Assembly (NCBI RefSeq): GCF_900169785.1
Contig: NZ_FWER01000012.1
Span: 482 to 64,481 of the forward strand
Direction: 5' to 3'
Length of the DNA stretch: 64,000 nt
DNA from: Rhizobium sullae
GTDB lineage: Bacteria; Pseudomonadota; Alphaproteobacteria; Rhizobiales; Rhizobiaceae
This document shows positions 43,965 through 52,934 of the stretch, piece by piece. The position numbers and the translations under genes are program-made. The first letter of the stretch is position 1. Every line of letters starts with the position of its first letter. Below the pieces are notes generated by a model. The model saw only the letters and a program-made list of their open reading frames with translations, did not search any database and was not told the origin of the DNA.

Positions 43965-44930
43965 TTATGAACCTGGAAACCGTGGCTGCGAGCGCAAGTC
44001 CCGCGGCACGCTCGAACCAGCGTCAGCTTCGCGGTCAGCCACGGTTAGCCCGGTCTCCGCCGTCGCGACTTCAACAAGCCAGTCCCGGAAGGCAACCATT
44101 GCCGGCGACTCGGGGCGCGATTGCAGGCGCGTCAGCCAATAGCTTCCCATCGTCACAACGATGTCGAAAGGCCGCCGGATGACTTCTGCGTGCAGATGAC
44201 GGGAAAACAACAATGGCGGCGCCAGGGCAACGCCTGCGCCCTGCAGCGCAGCTTCCATCATGGCAAGCGAGGAGTCGAAAACGATGCTGCTCGGTAGGGG
44301 CACGTCTGCCGGAACGCCTGCCGCAGAAAACCATTGCGGCCATTCGTCGGCCCTGTAGGAACGCAAGAGCGTATGCTTGAACACATCGGCCGGTACTTTC
44401 AGTTGCTCGGCGATTTCGGGAATGCAGAGAACCGAAAGCGGTGCATCCAAAAGCCGCAACGCGTCAACGCCATGCCATGCGCCCGTTCCGAAACGGATCG
44501 CATAATCGAGGCCTTCGGCGGCGATATCCACGCGGTTGTTGTTTGTTGAGAGGCGCAGGTCGACGAACGGCTTTTGCGCTTTGAAGGCAGGCAGGCGCGG
44601 CAGCAGCCAGCCGACGGCAAAGGTTCCGACAGCACCCACCCTGAGAACCTCGCGGTAGCGGCCGCCTTCGAAACGCTCCAACGCCCCGGCAATACGGTCG
44701 AAGGCCTCCCGCAATGTTGGCAGCAGCGTCTCGCCTTCGCTCGTCAGCATGAGACCGCGCGGAAGCCGCGTGAACAAGGTGACGTTCAACTGGCTTTCCA
44801 GTGCCTTGACCTGGTGACTGACGGCAGCCTGCGTAACGCACAATTCGATTGCCGCTCTGGTGAAACTCAAATGTCGCGCCGATGCCTCAAAGGCTCGAAG
44901 CGCATTCAACGGCAGATGAGGACGGACCAT
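43965..44930 (-). CDS. ampR: AmpR, LysR-family regulator of beta-lactamase
   Basis: This 321-residue LysR protein is strikingly AmpR-like. The start RPHLPLNALRAFEASARHLS (helix-turn-helix at about 20-45), LSTNNNRVDIAAEGLDYAIR and SYWLTRLQSRPESPAMVAFR all match known AmpR proteins. AmpR senses cell-wall muropeptides and activates ampC. The homologous body ends near residue 287 and is followed by about 30 further residues that I cannot match to the family (TGLTVADREADAGSSVPRDL). The gene is divergent from a class C beta-lactamase gene (45136). vapBC lies just beyond its 3-prime end. Confidence 0.92.
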   Translation of the reverse strand: MVRPHLPLNALRAFEASARHLSFTRAAIELCVTQAAVSHQVKALESQLNVTLFTRLPRGLMLTSEGETLLPTLREAFDRIAGALERFEGGRYREVLRVGAVGTFAVGWLLPRLPAFKAQKPFVDLRLSTNNNRVDIAAEGLDYAIRFGTGAWHGVDALRLLDAPLSVLCIPEIAEQLKVPADVFKHTLLRSYRADEWPQWFSAAGVPADVPLPSSIVFDSSLAMMEAALQGAGVALAPPLLFSRHLHAEVIRRPFDIVVTMGSYWLTRLQSRPESPAMVAFRDWLVEVATAETGLTVADREADAGSSVPRDLRSQPRFPGS

Positions 44931-45135
44931 TCAAACCCAAATTTTTCTAATAGCGCGGGCAAAATATCGTCGTTTGTTGAGCGCGTATAGACTTCGTATA
45001 TCCGCCTTACCTGTTCCGGTCCCCTCGATATGCGTCCAACGCAGCAAACCGGGTTTGCAGGCATCGAAAGACATACTGATTACCTGTTGTCGCTCGCAAA
45101 ACGCGATTGCGCAAATACGAAGGCTTGTATCCGCC

Positions 45136-46323
45136 ATGAAAAAGATTTGCATTCCAAAGTTTGGGATTATTCTTGCCGCCTCCTTTTTTGCCGGTGCCTG
45201 CGCCCATGCCGCTGACGAAGACCAAAGCCGGATCGAGCGCGTCGTGAACGCGGCGATCCGGCCCATCATGGAAGAGTATAATGTTCCGGGTATCGCTGTG
45301 GCGATCACGACCCCAGAAGAGCGATATTTCTTTGGTTACGGCGTCGCCTCCAGGAAGAGCGATGCAAAGGTCACCGGGGACACGATTTTCGAGATCGGCT
45401 CCATCAGCAAGACCTTCACCGCGACGCTTGCCTCCTACGCGCAGGCAAAGGGAGCTCTTTCCCTTTCCGACAACGCGAGCAAGTATCTGCCGGCGCTTTC
45501 CGGCAGCAGCTTCGACAAGATCAGCCTTCTTGATCTCGGCACTTACACGGCCGGTGGCCTGCCGCTGCAGTTTCCGGATGATGTGAATGATCAGGAGGGT
45601 ATGGTCGCCTACTTTAGAGGCTGGCGCCCGGGCTACGCCACCGGTACGCGTCGGGTCTACTCTAATCCGAGCATCGGCCTCTTTGGCTATCTCGCGGCCA
45701 GAAGCATGGGCAAGCCATTTGACGACCTGATGGAAAAGAAGCTCTTTCCGTTGCTTGGCCTGACCCGGACCTACATCACGATTCCGCAGGACCGCATGAA
45801 CGAATATGCTTACGGCTATTCGAAAGATGGCAAGCCTGTTCGCGTGACGCCGGGCGTTCTGGATTCGGAAGCCTATGGCGTGAAGACGACGGCGCCTGAC
45901 CTGCTCAGGTTCGTCGAGGCGAATATGGATAACGCCAAGCTGGACGAAACGCTCCAGCGCGCGATCGCCGCAACGCATACCGGATACTACAAAGTCGGCG
46001 ATATGGTGCAGGGCCTGGGATGGGAGATGTATGCCTATCCGGTGGAGCTCGACCGGCTGCTTGCGGGAAATTCCGCGGAGATGGCGCGCCAGCCAAATGA
46101 GGCGACTAGGCTAACCCCGCCGCTTGTGCCACGGGGCGACATACTCGTCAATAAAACCGGCTCCACGAACGGCTTCGGCGCTTATGTCGCCTTCGTTCCC
46201 GCCAAGGGTATCGGCATCGTGATGCTGGCGAACAGGAACTATCCCAATCCGGCGCGTGTGAAGGCCGCATACCGGATACTGACGGCGCTGGATGGCCGGC
46301 CCGGTTCGACGAGTTCTCGCTGA
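45136..46323 (+). CDS. ampC: Class C beta-lactamase
   Basis: The 395-residue preprotein has a Sec signal (MKKICIPKFGIILAASFFAG ending AHA-A). The serine beta-lactamase motifs are EIGSISKTFTA (nucleophile Ser89, Lys92), the class C Tyr motif VYSNPSIGLFG and the KTG motif in VNKTGSTNGFG. It would act in the periplasm on cephalosporins. It is divergent from ampR with 205 bp between, the normal inducible arrangement. The ATG at 45136 lies after ATCCGCC with a weak ribosome site; an in-frame extension to 44974 would remove the signal peptide and is rejected. Confidence 0.93.
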   Translation: MKKICIPKFGIILAASFFAGACAHAADEDQSRIERVVNAAIRPIMEEYNVPGIAVAITTPEERYFFGYGVASRKSDAKVTGDTIFEIGSISKTFTATLASYAQAKGALSLSDNASKYLPALSGSSFDKISLLDLGTYTAGGLPLQFPDDVNDQEGMVAYFRGWRPGYATGTRRVYSNPSIGLFGYLAARSMGKPFDDLMEKKLFPLLGLTRTYITIPQDRMNEYAYGYSKDGKPVRVTPGVLDSEAYGVKTTAPDLLRFVEANMDNAKLDETLQRAIAATHTGYYKVGDMVQGLGWEMYAYPVELDRLLAGNSAEMARQPNEATRLTPPLVPRGDILVNKTGSTNGFGAYVAFVPAKGIGIVMLANRNYPNPARVKAAYRILTALDGRPGSTSSR

Positions 46324-46398
46324 GAACCCTCTCCGATTTGAAAGATGGCCCACCGCGCGCATTCGGCATGGCGGGCCAATGCGCTTTCAGAGATCAAG

Positions 46399-46875
46399 CT
46401 ATATGAAGCCGATCCATCGCCCCGCGACGACGGCAGCAAGCCATATCATTGCTGAAAACAGGGCTCCCACACGCAAGCGCGCTGCAGTGACCGCTCCGGC
46501 AATCGACTTTCGCCATGCATATCCGGCATGCGCAATGCCCGCGTTCAAGACACCGAGGGCGAGCAACCCGATCTTTGCCAGAAACGCCGGGTTTCCCGCA
46601 TATTCCATCGGCCGGACGCTGAAGAGGCAGAAGCCGGTAACGATGGCCGCGGCCAGGCCGATTGCCGCCGCGCGCGACAGGAAGGGCCCAACCACCGAGA
46701 GCGGGACCGACGGAAAGAAGCCCATCAGCTTCAGATCGAGCGGTAGGATCGCGCCGATCAGCAGGCCGATAGACAGAATGTGCGAGGCGTTGACGAACAT
46801 GTAGAGGAGTGCCGAGCGCCGCAACGCGACGGCGAGCGGCGTTGCTGCAAGCCATTCCAGAAGCGCGATCGTCAT
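46399..46875 (-). CDS. Small integral membrane protein (DUF2214/DUF6644-like)
   Basis: This 158-residue protein has about four TM helices (ALLYMFVNASHILSIGLLIG; RAAAIGLAAAIVTGFCLFSV; AKIGLLALGVLNAGIAHAGY; LFSAMIWLAAVVAGRWIGFI). A His (NASHILS) and a second (IAHAGY) could be heme or metal ligands, as in the DUF2214-like group. It starts four bases after the stop of the DUF6152-like gene upstream, so the two form an operon. Function unknown. Confidence 0.7.
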   Translation of the reverse strand: MTIALLEWLAATPLAVALRRSALLYMFVNASHILSIGLLIGAILPLDLKLMGFFPSVPLSVVGPFLSRAAAIGLAAAIVTGFCLFSVRPMEYAGNPAFLAKIGLLALGVLNAGIAHAGYAWRKSIAGAVTAARLRVGALFSAMIWLAAVVAGRWIGFI

Positions 46876-46879
46876 GCGG

Positions 46880-47266
46880 TCAATTCGTCCGGATTCGTTC
46901 GGGATAGAGATCGTAGCGCTTCTCGCCGACCGTTATCCGCACGGCTTTCATGCGCTTTTCATTCCGGTCCAGCGAGCGGTTTCCGATCGCGACGATCTGG
47001 TCGCCCTTCTTTGCCGAGCCCTCGACGAAGCCTGAGCGTTCCGTCTGGCGCGGATTGGCGAGTTCGACGCGCCAGACGCCGTCATCGGCGGTTGCGACGT
47101 CGAGCGCGGGATGCGGACCGCCCATGGAGATATTCTGGATCGTCCCTCTCAACTCCATCTGCTCGGCCTCTGCCCAGGACCAACCGTGATGGGCCGCGGC
47201 GCTGGCGGCAAAAGCGCCCGCCAGGAATGCCCCTAAGACGATCTGCTTCGTGGATAAGACACGCAT
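46880..47266 (-). CDS. Exported DUF6152-like protein
   Basis: The 128-residue product has a signal peptide (MRVLSTKQIVLGAFLAGAFA, cleaved near ASAAA-HHG) followed by HHGWSWAEAEQMELRGTIQN and a small beta-rich domain. The HHGW start of the mature chain and the following text are typical of DUF6152 periplasmic proteins, often found beside copper or heme-related membrane proteins. GGGAGAACCGAA precedes the ATG at 47266. It is in an operon with the 46399-46875 membrane gene. A metal-binding role is only a guess. Confidence 0.72.
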   Translation of the reverse strand: MRVLSTKQIVLGAFLAGAFAASAAAHHGWSWAEAEQMELRGTIQNISMGGPHPALDVATADDGVWRVELANPRQTERSGFVEGSAKKGDQIVAIGNRSLDRNEKRMKAVRITVGEKRYDLYPERIRTN

Positions 47267-47404
47267 TTCGGTTCTCCCTGCCCTTTTGCGAACAGGTCCG
47301 AATTGGCGCAGACCGGCGGGTTTGAAAGGTTTTTCACCAAATGTTGAAACGCGATTTTCGGGGCGCGCGGCCGGCACTGAGGAAGGACGAAGCGCAGGCT
47401 AGGG

Positions 47405-47854
47405 TCAGGCAAGGAGCCGGGTGATTTCTGCGCCACGTTTTGCCGGAGCAACCGCATCAGCGATCGTCGTCGAAAACAACACCTTGCGCGTTGCGTCCGC
47501 CACCTTGGCGAAGACGTGACGGATTTCGCAGGTCTGCTCGCCGTCGCAATCGTCGCATTTGCGGTAAGCGGTGATCGAAAGGCACGGAAGCGGCGCGATC
47601 GGGCCGTCGATAATGCGCAGGATTTCGCCGAAGGTAATCATGTCGGCCGGTTTCAGAAGCAGATAGCCGCCAGCCTTGCCACGGCGGCTTGCCACGATGC
47701 CCTGATGCTTGAGATCAAGCAGGATCTGCTCGAGGAATTTCTTCGGGATTTTCTGCTGCGCTGCGATATCCGAAATCATGACGGGCTCGCCGGCATCGGC
47801 TTCCGCCAGGACCGTCAGCGCGCGGAGCGCGTATTTTGCTTTCTGCGTAATCAT
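47405..47854 (-). CDS. Rrf2-family regulator, likely of the cys genes
   Basis: This 149-residue Rrf2 protein starts MITQKAKYALRALTVLAEAD with the winged helix at 1-60 (QQKIPKKFLEQILLDLKHQG; SRRGKAGGYLL). It has three or more cysteines in the C-terminal half (PCLSITAYRKCDDCDGEQTC), spaced like the Fe-S ligands of IscR/RirA-type members. It is not the iron regulator RirA by sequence. It is divergent from cysH with 424 bp between and so probably responds to sulfur or cysteine status, as CymR does. That role is inference from position. Confidence 0.82.
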   Translation of the reverse strand: MITQKAKYALRALTVLAEADAGEPVMISDIAAQQKIPKKFLEQILLDLKHQGIVASRRGKAGGYLLLKPADMITFGEILRIIDGPIAPLPCLSITAYRKCDDCDGEQTCEIRHVFAKVADATRKVLFSTTIADAVAPAKRGAEITRLLA

Positions 47855-48074
47855 TTTGGACCGTCACACACACGAGCGATGCGACTCGCCGCACCACCTC
47901 TGAAGCTTACCTGTCCCCTATCGCACAACCAGCATGAACGGAAGTTGAACGCGCAGGCGAAAGCCTTGGAAGACAAGCATTTTGGCCTTGTTTTTCTCGC
48001 TCGGCCAAGGGGCAGAATTCTACGCCGAAATTGCGCCTCCTGCATCATTTTTCGGCATCACTTCAGATTTCGAA

Positions 48075-48111
48075 TTGACAGGCGGCGTGTAACTCTACTA
48101 ATTTTATAGAG
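48075..48111 (+). promoter_or_regulatory. Probable cysHDN promoter with Rrf2-like dyad
   Basis: A TTGACA box (48075-48080) is followed at 17-18 bp by TAATTT. The dyad CTCTA-N9-TAGAG (48093-48111) overlaps the predicted -10 region, the position expected for a repressor. Together with the divergent Rrf2 gene this is a candidate control site. The 5-prime leader to the cysH ATG would be about 165 bases. The remainder of 47855-48278 shows no gene and no riboswitch that I recognise. Confidence 0.5.
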
Positions 48112-48278
48112 ATTGAAACTGCCTGAGCCAGATTGTTGGTGTGGGCGGCTGCTTTTCTGCGTTGCAGCGGCTTCGGAGAGATATTTGCTCCCGCATGCGC
48201 TGCTTTCGAAATCCGTTTTTCTGTGCGATCCGTCCTCAAGCTGCGATACTCCGGCCAACATCGAGGACAGGATTCCCC

Positions 48279-49019
48279 ATGACTGTTGTCAATATCATCG
48301 AAGAAGCGGAAACGCTGAACGCGAAACTTGCGACTCTGAGCCTGGCCGAACGATTGTCGTTTGTCGCCGGCCTTGGCGTAAGAGTCGTCTTCACGACGTC
48401 GCTTGGCATCGAAGACCAGGTGATCACCGCCGAGATCGGCAATCATCGCCTGCCGATCGACGTGGTGACGCTGCAGACCGGCCGCCTCTTCCCGGAGACG
48501 CTGGCGCTGATCGCCGAAACCGAAAGCCAGTACGACATTCACATTACCCGCTACGAGCCTGAGCAGGCCGATATCGATGCCTATGCGGCGAAATACGGCA
48601 TGAACGGCTTTTATGAGAGCATCGAAGCCAGGCATGCCTGTTGTGGCGTGCGCAAGCTGAAGCCGCTTGCGCGGGCCTTAGCAGGCGCAACGATCTGGAT
48701 CACCGGGCTGCGCCGCGGCCAGTCCGCCAACCGCGCTGAAACGCCTTTTGCGGAGTATGACGCCGAGCGGCATCTCCTGAAGATGAATCCGCTTGCCGAC
48801 TGGGATATCGACACAATCAAGTCCTACGTCGCCGACAAGAGCGTGCCAGTCAATCCGCTGCATGCCCGCGGCTACCCTTCCATCGGCTGCGAGCCGTGCA
48901 CGCGCGCCATCAAGCCCGGCGAGCCCGAACGTGCCGGGCGCTGGTGGTGGGAACAGGACGAAAAGCGCGAATGCGGCCTGCATGTTGCCGAAGAGGCGAC
49001 GGCGGTTGCAGCGCAATAG
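48279..49019 (+). CDS. cysH: Phosphoadenylyl/adenylyl-sulfate reductase (APS-type)
   Basis: The 246-residue enzyme reduces activated sulfate to sulfite. Two cysteine pairs for a [4Fe-4S] cluster are present (ARHACCGVRKLKPL and GCEPCTRAI), which marks the assimilatory APS-reductase type rather than the enteric PAPS type. The catalytic Cys is in KRECGLHV near the C-terminus. Nucleotide-binding text is FTTSLGIEDQVI, LQTGRLFPET and WITGLRRGQSANR. The ATG at 48279 follows GAGGACAGGATTCCCC. It is the first gene of cysH-cysD-cysN. Confidence 0.94.
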   Translation: MTVVNIIEEAETLNAKLATLSLAERLSFVAGLGVRVVFTTSLGIEDQVITAEIGNHRLPIDVVTLQTGRLFPETLALIAETESQYDIHITRYEPEQADIDAYAAKYGMNGFYESIEARHACCGVRKLKPLARALAGATIWITGLRRGQSANRAETPFAEYDAERHLLKMNPLADWDIDTIKSYVADKSVPVNPLHARGYPSIGCEPCTRAIKPGEPERAGRWWWEQDEKRECGLHVAEEATAVAAQ

Positions 49020-49078
49020 TCTGGAAAGAGTGAGGGGCAAATGCCTCCCCACCAATGATCGAAAGTCTGGAGTAGGAA

Positions 49079-50032
49079 ATGCCCAATAGCCGTCCGGATA
49101 CGGAACTCAACAATCCGCAGAGCGCCAAGCCGCCGCTCGATCCGCACCTGAAGGCTCTGGAAAACGAGTCCATCCACATCTTCCGCGAGGTTGCGGCCGA
49201 GTTCGAGCGCCCGGTGATGCTCTATTCGATCGGCAAGGACTCGTCGGTTCTGCTGCATCTTGCCCGCAAGGCCTTCTATCCGGGCCGTGTCCCCTTCCCG
49301 CTGCTGCATGTGAACACCGGCTGGAAATTCCAGGAGATGATCGCGTTTCGCGACGAGACCGCGAAGAAGTACGATCTGGATCTGATCGAACACATCAACC
49401 CGCGCGGCGCCGCCGAAGGCATCACCCCCTTCAGCCATGGCTCTGCGACCTTTACCGACATCATGAAGACCGAAGGCCTGCGCCAGGCACTCGACGCCGG
49501 GCAGTTCGACGCCGCCTTCGGCGGTGCACGGCGCGACGAGGAGGCCAGCCGCGCCAAGGAGCGCATCTACTCCTTCCGCACGCCGGACCATCGCTGGGAT
49601 CCGCGCAACCAGCGCCCCGAACTCTGGAACATCTACAACGGCCAGATCCGCAAGGGCGAAAGCGTGCGCGCCTTCCCGCTCTCCAACTGGACCGAAGTCG
49701 ATATCTGGCGCTACATCCAGGCCGAAGACATTCCGCTGGTACCGCTCTACTACGCGAAGAGGCGCCCTTACGTCGAGCGCGACGGCATGATGATCCTCGC
49801 GGAAGACGCGCGGCTGGAACTGCTTCCCGGCGAAACCCGCCAGGAAGACATGATCCGCTTCCGCACCCTCGGCGATTTCCCGCTGACGGGTGCTATCCGC
49901 TCCACCGCCACCACCCTTGAAGATGTCATAGCGGAGTTGGAAATCGCAACCGTTTCCGAACGTCAGGGCCGCGCCATCGACCGCGATCAGTCCGGCTCCA
50001 TGGAAAAGAAGAAGCGTGAAGGATATTTCTGA
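49079..50032 (+). CDS. cysD: Sulfate adenylyltransferase subunit 2
   Basis: This 317-residue ATP sulfurylase catalytic subunit makes APS from ATP and sulfate. It has the PP-loop-like [20 protein letters not shown], the [13 protein letters not shown] segment and the conserved [20 protein letters not shown] with [20 protein letters not shown]. The C-terminal [12 protein letters not shown] is diagnostic. It starts 59 bp after cysH, and cysN follows two bases after its stop codon. Confidence 0.96.
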   Translation: MPNSRPDTELNNPQSAKPPLDPHLKALENESIHIFREVAAEFERPVMLYSIGKDSSVLLHLARKAFYPGRVPFPLLHVNTGWKFQEMIAFRDETAKKYDLDLIEHINPRGAAEGITPFSHGSATFTDIMKTEGLRQALDAGQFDAAFGGARRDEEASRAKERIYSFRTPDHRWDPRNQRPELWNIYNGQIRKGESVRAFPLSNWTEVDIWRYIQAEDIPLVPLYYAKRRPYVERDGMMILAEDARLELLPGETRQEDMIRFRTLGDFPLTGAIRSTATTLEDVIAELEIATVSERQGRAIDRDQSGSMEKKKREGYF

Positions 50033-50033
50033 G

Positions 50034-51518
50034 ATGACTGCAGCAGCACCTGCAACCGCCGTCGCCCTACCCGCCGCCGAGCCACTGAAGGCCACGCGCG
50101 ACACGCGGCCGTTGCGCCTCATCACATGCGGCAGCGTCGACGACGGCAAATCCACGCTGATCGGCCGGCTGCTCTGGGACACCAAGGCCGTCAAGGAAGA
50201 CCAGGCGGCGACGCTCCAACGCGATTCCACCGGCAAGCAGAATGATCTCGGCCTGCCCGACTTCGCACTGCTGCTGGATGGCCTCCAGGCCGAGCGCGAA
50301 CAAGGCATCACCATCGACGTCGCCTATCGCTATTTCCAGACCGACAAGCGCGCCTTCATCGTCGCCGACACACCCGGCCATGAACAATACACCCGCAACA
50401 TGGCAACCGGCGCCTCGACCGCCGATCTCGCCATCCTGCTCGTTGATGCCCGCATGGGAATTCTCGAGCAGACGCGTCGCCACGCCACCATCGCTTCCCT
50501 GCTCGGCATCAAGCAATTCGTGCTCGCCGTCAACAAGATCGACCTGACCGGCTACGACCGCGCAGGCTTCGAGAAGATCACGCATGACTTCAAGGAATTT
50601 GCGCTCTCGCTCGGCGTCAAGCAGATCGCAGCGATCCCGATGTCGGCGCTGAAGGGCGAAAACGTCGTCTATTCCGGCCAGGCCGCCATGCCCTGGTACA
50701 CGGGGCCGACGCTGGTCGAGACGCTAGAGCTTGCCACGGTGCGTTCTTCGCAGACGGTCGGCTTCCGCCTCTCGGTGCAGCGTGTTTCGCGCCCCGGCGA
50801 AAGCTTCCGCGGCTATCAGGGCACGGTTGCCGGCGGCGCGGTGAAGCCGGGCGACAGCGTCATGATCCTGCCGTCCGGCATGGTCGCCAATGTCTCCAGG
50901 ATCGTCACCTTCGACCTCGTGCGCAACGCGGCCGTCGCGGGCGACGCAATCACCCTCGTGCTCGACCGCCAGGTGGACGTCGCGCGCGGCGACATGATCG
51001 TCTCGATCGACAGCCAGCCGCAGGTCGGACTTGCCTTCGACGCGCAAATCGTGGCGCTGCAGCCCGAAGGCATCGAGGCCGGCAAGCGCTACTGGCTGAA
51101 GAGCGGCAGCCGCCGCCAGCGCGTCCAGGTTCAGCCGGTCAGCCAGTTGGAGCTGAAGACCGGCGCCTGGAACTCGGCCGAGCGGCTTTACATGAATGCG
51201 ATCGGCAAGGTGCGCCTTGCCTTCGACGAAGCGGCGATCTTCGATCCCTACGAGCAGAATCGCTCCTCCGGCGCCTTCATTCTCATCGACCCCGATACCA
51301 ACAACACGGTGGCCGGCGGCATGATAACCGGCAAGCGCTCGGAACTCGGCGGCCTCCACGCCGGCGACGCGCGCGTCATCCTCTCGCTGCCCGCCGACCT
51401 CGCCGAGCAGATCATGGCGAGTGAAGTCTTCGCCAACCGCCGCGACGAGGCGCACGTACACCGGATGACCGCTGCGGAAGCGGCGGAACTCTGGAAGAAC
51501 GCCGCAAGCGATATCTGA
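50034..51518 (+). CDS. cysN: Sulfate adenylyltransferase subunit 1 (GTPase)
   Basis: The 494-residue regulatory GTPase drives APS formation. The G motifs are CGSVDDGKSTLIGRLLWDTK (P-loop), QGITIDVAYRYF, DTPGHEQYTRNM and VNKID. EF-Tu-like beta-barrel domains follow. There is no APS-kinase (CysC) fusion, consistent with direct use of APS by CysH. The ATG at 50034 follows GTGAAGGATATTTCTGAG; a GTG at 50016 inside cysD is a weaker alternative. A strong terminator follows. Confidence 0.96.
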   Translation: MTAAAPATAVALPAAEPLKATRDTRPLRLITCGSVDDGKSTLIGRLLWDTKAVKEDQAATLQRDSTGKQNDLGLPDFALLLDGLQAEREQGITIDVAYRYFQTDKRAFIVADTPGHEQYTRNMATGASTADLAILLVDARMGILEQTRRHATIASLLGIKQFVLAVNKIDLTGYDRAGFEKITHDFKEFALSLGVKQIAAIPMSALKGENVVYSGQAAMPWYTGPTLVETLELATVRSSQTVGFRLSVQRVSRPGESFRGYQGTVAGGAVKPGDSVMILPSGMVANVSRIVTFDLVRNAAVAGDAITLVLDRQVDVARGDMIVSIDSQPQVGLAFDAQIVALQPEGIEAGKRYWLKSGSRRQRVQVQPVSQLELKTGAWNSAERLYMNAIGKVRLAFDEAAIFDPYEQNRSSGAFILIDPDTNNTVAGGMITGKRSELGGLHAGDARVILSLPADLAEQIMASEVFANRRDEAHVHRMTAAEAAELWKNAASDI

Positions 51519-51528
51519 GACTGAAGAT

Positions 51529-51549
51529 GGGGCCGGAGGGCCCCTTTTT
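51529..51549 (+). terminator. Rho-independent terminator of cysHDN
   Basis: GGGGCC (51529-51534) pairs with GGCCCC (51539-51544) around GGAG and is followed directly by TTTTT. It begins 10 bases after the cysN stop codon. Confidence 0.85.
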
Positions 51550-51655
51550 CTTGCCGTGTCGAGGCGCACTACGCATCCTGGCGCAAACAGATGGCTGCGC
51601 GCAGTGTGCGGCGCAAATACTCGTGCGGGATCAGGGAAAGTCGGGAAAAATCGGC

Positions 51656-51732
51656 TGGTCGGAGTGGAGTGATTCGAACACTCGACCCCCACGTCCCGAA
51701 CGTGGTGCGCTACCAGACTGCGCTACACTCCG
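51656..51732 (-). tRNA. tRNA-Pro (anticodon CGG)
   Basis: On the minus strand a 77-base cloverleaf runs from CGGAGTGTAGCGCAGTCTGG to ACCA. The acceptor stem is CGGAGTG/CACTCCG, the anticodon stem CCACG/CGTGG encloses TTCGGGA (anticodon CGG), and the T arm contains GTTCGAATC. CCA is encoded. The gap from cysN to the next gene (51519-52001) holds only this tRNA and the cys terminator. No integrase or duplicated tRNA end is visible. Confidence 0.95.
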
Positions 51733-52001
51733 TGACCAGCGGCGCCTCTATAGACCGGCCCATCTTATTGCGCAAGCACCAAATTTCAAAACCGGCCGCA
51801 TTTTCTGACAGAGGCGTGACAGGGCCGCGCGCGGCCCAAAACGTCAACAAAAAGCCACAGTCGCGGCAAATTTCGCAATCGCGAAGGCGGGGCAATTTTC
51901 TTTTGCAGGGTTCCGCGCTAAGGGGCTTTCGGGACAAGCGGAAACCGTTGGCTGACAGCGATTCCCGCCGTCGAATGCGCGACAAATTCAGGGACGATTA
52001 G

Positions 52002-52403
52002 ATGAAACTCCGCACCATTGCCGCGGCCGGGCTTGCCATTGCGCTTGCCGGCTGCACGACCATTCCTTCTGCAGGCGATCCGATTTCCGCACGCTGGGTC
52101 GGCCAGTCGGCCGGCAAGTTCTTCGCCGCCTACGGTCCGCCGATCGCCGACACCGAAAACGGCTCGGCCACCGTCTACACTTGGAAGGGCGGCTACAAGA
52201 GGGTCCGCGTCCCGGCGAAATATGCCGAAGGCGAAAACGGCAAGCGCGGCAAGCAGATCGCGGCGACCCGCACGCTCTATCTACGCTGCCAGGCCGAAGT
52301 CATCACCGATTCCAGCTATACCATCCGCAGCATCCGCACCGTTGGCGACATCCCCGGCGAAAAAAGCAAGTCATATTGCGCGGAGTTTCTGGCACCGGCA
52401 TAG
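52002..52403 (+). CDS. Small lipoprotein of unknown function
   Basis: The 133-residue product has a lipoprotein signal MKLRTIAAAGLAIALAGCTT (lipidated Cys18). The mature part (RWVGQSAGKFFAAYGPPIAD; GSATVYTWKGGYKRVRVPAK) resembles the SmpA/OmlA-like small lipoproteins of rhizobia in length and style, and contains two further Cys (YLRCQAE; SYCAEF) that could form a disulfide in the periplasm. I do not know its function. A strong terminator follows 37 bases after the stop. Confidence 0.75.
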   Translation: MKLRTIAAAGLAIALAGCTTIPSAGDPISARWVGQSAGKFFAAYGPPIADTENGSATVYTWKGGYKRVRVPAKYAEGENGKRGKQIAATRTLYLRCQAEVITDSSYTIRSIRTVGDIPGEKSKSYCAEFLAPA

Positions 52404-52439
52404 TAAAGGACAGTGATGTGACAGGCATTGGTGTCTAGC

Positions 52440-52470
52440 GACAGGCGGCCTCTCGGCCGCCTGTCCTTTT
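52440..52470 (+). terminator. Rho-independent terminator
   Basis: GACAGGCGGCC (52440-52450) pairs perfectly with GGCCGCCTGTC (52455-52465) around TCTC and is followed by CTTTT. It ends the lipoprotein transcript. The stretch 52471-52700 after it shows no gene. Confidence 0.85.
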
Positions 52471-52700
52471 AGGCCACCGGGATCAAAAGCAGCCTCCTAT
52501 GTCTCGCGGCGGATATTTCGAAGCCGCCAGAGCAGATAAAAAGGGTCTTCTTTTACCGCGTCTCGTTTTCTCTAACGTCAGCTTGCTGCGTCGCTATCAA
52601 ACCGAGGCTGCCTTGGGCCGGTTCCGTCAGCCGGAAAAGTGTTCCGGAAGCGATTTTTTCAATCCGCCTAAGTGAGTGATTACAAACGAAAATAAAGCAG

Positions 52701-52774
52701 TGGCTGGGGCGCCAGGATTCGAACCTGGGAATGCCGGTACCAAAAACCGGTGCCTTACCGCTTGGCGACGCCCC
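52701..52774 (-). tRNA. tRNA-Gln (anticodon TTG)
   Basis: The minus-strand cloverleaf of 74 bases starts GGGGCGTCGCCAAGCGGTAA and ends GCCA. The anticodon stem CCGGT/ACCGG encloses TTTTGGT (anticodon TTG), and the T arm is CCAGGTTCGAATCCTGG. CCA is encoded. The space on to the cupin gene (52775-52934) shows no gene. Confidence 0.95.
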
Positions 52775-52934
52775 ACCAGCTTGAGAGCGGAAACCCGCTT
52801 GCCGAAGCGAGGCCTGATTAGCAAAGGTCCGGCTGCCTCACAATCACTAACTTGCGCTTACGGCATATTTCTGTGCGCTTCTTCCGGCGCCGTGCTAGGT
52901 CTTGTCCCGCCCCGCCATAGTCTCAGGAGAGATG

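Noticed and set aside
44974-45135. N-terminal extension of the beta-lactamase
   Set aside because: It would precede the signal peptide and occupy the ampR-ampC promoter region.
46324-46398. A terminator between ampC and the facing membrane gene
   Set aside because: TGGCCCAC and GCGGGCCA can pair only imperfectly across 46345-46378, so I do not list it.
48112-48278. A riboswitch (SAM-type) in the cysH leader
   Set aside because: The leader has some pairing, but I could not match any known riboswitch core.
48872-50314. A 480-codon open frame on the minus strand
   Set aside because: It is antisense to cysD and the start of cysN, and has no domain sense.
51656-51732. tRNA-Pro considered as an attachment site for an island
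   Set aside because: No integrase, no duplicated tRNA 3-prime end and no change in composition is seen next to it. The same holds for tRNA-Gln at 52701-52774.
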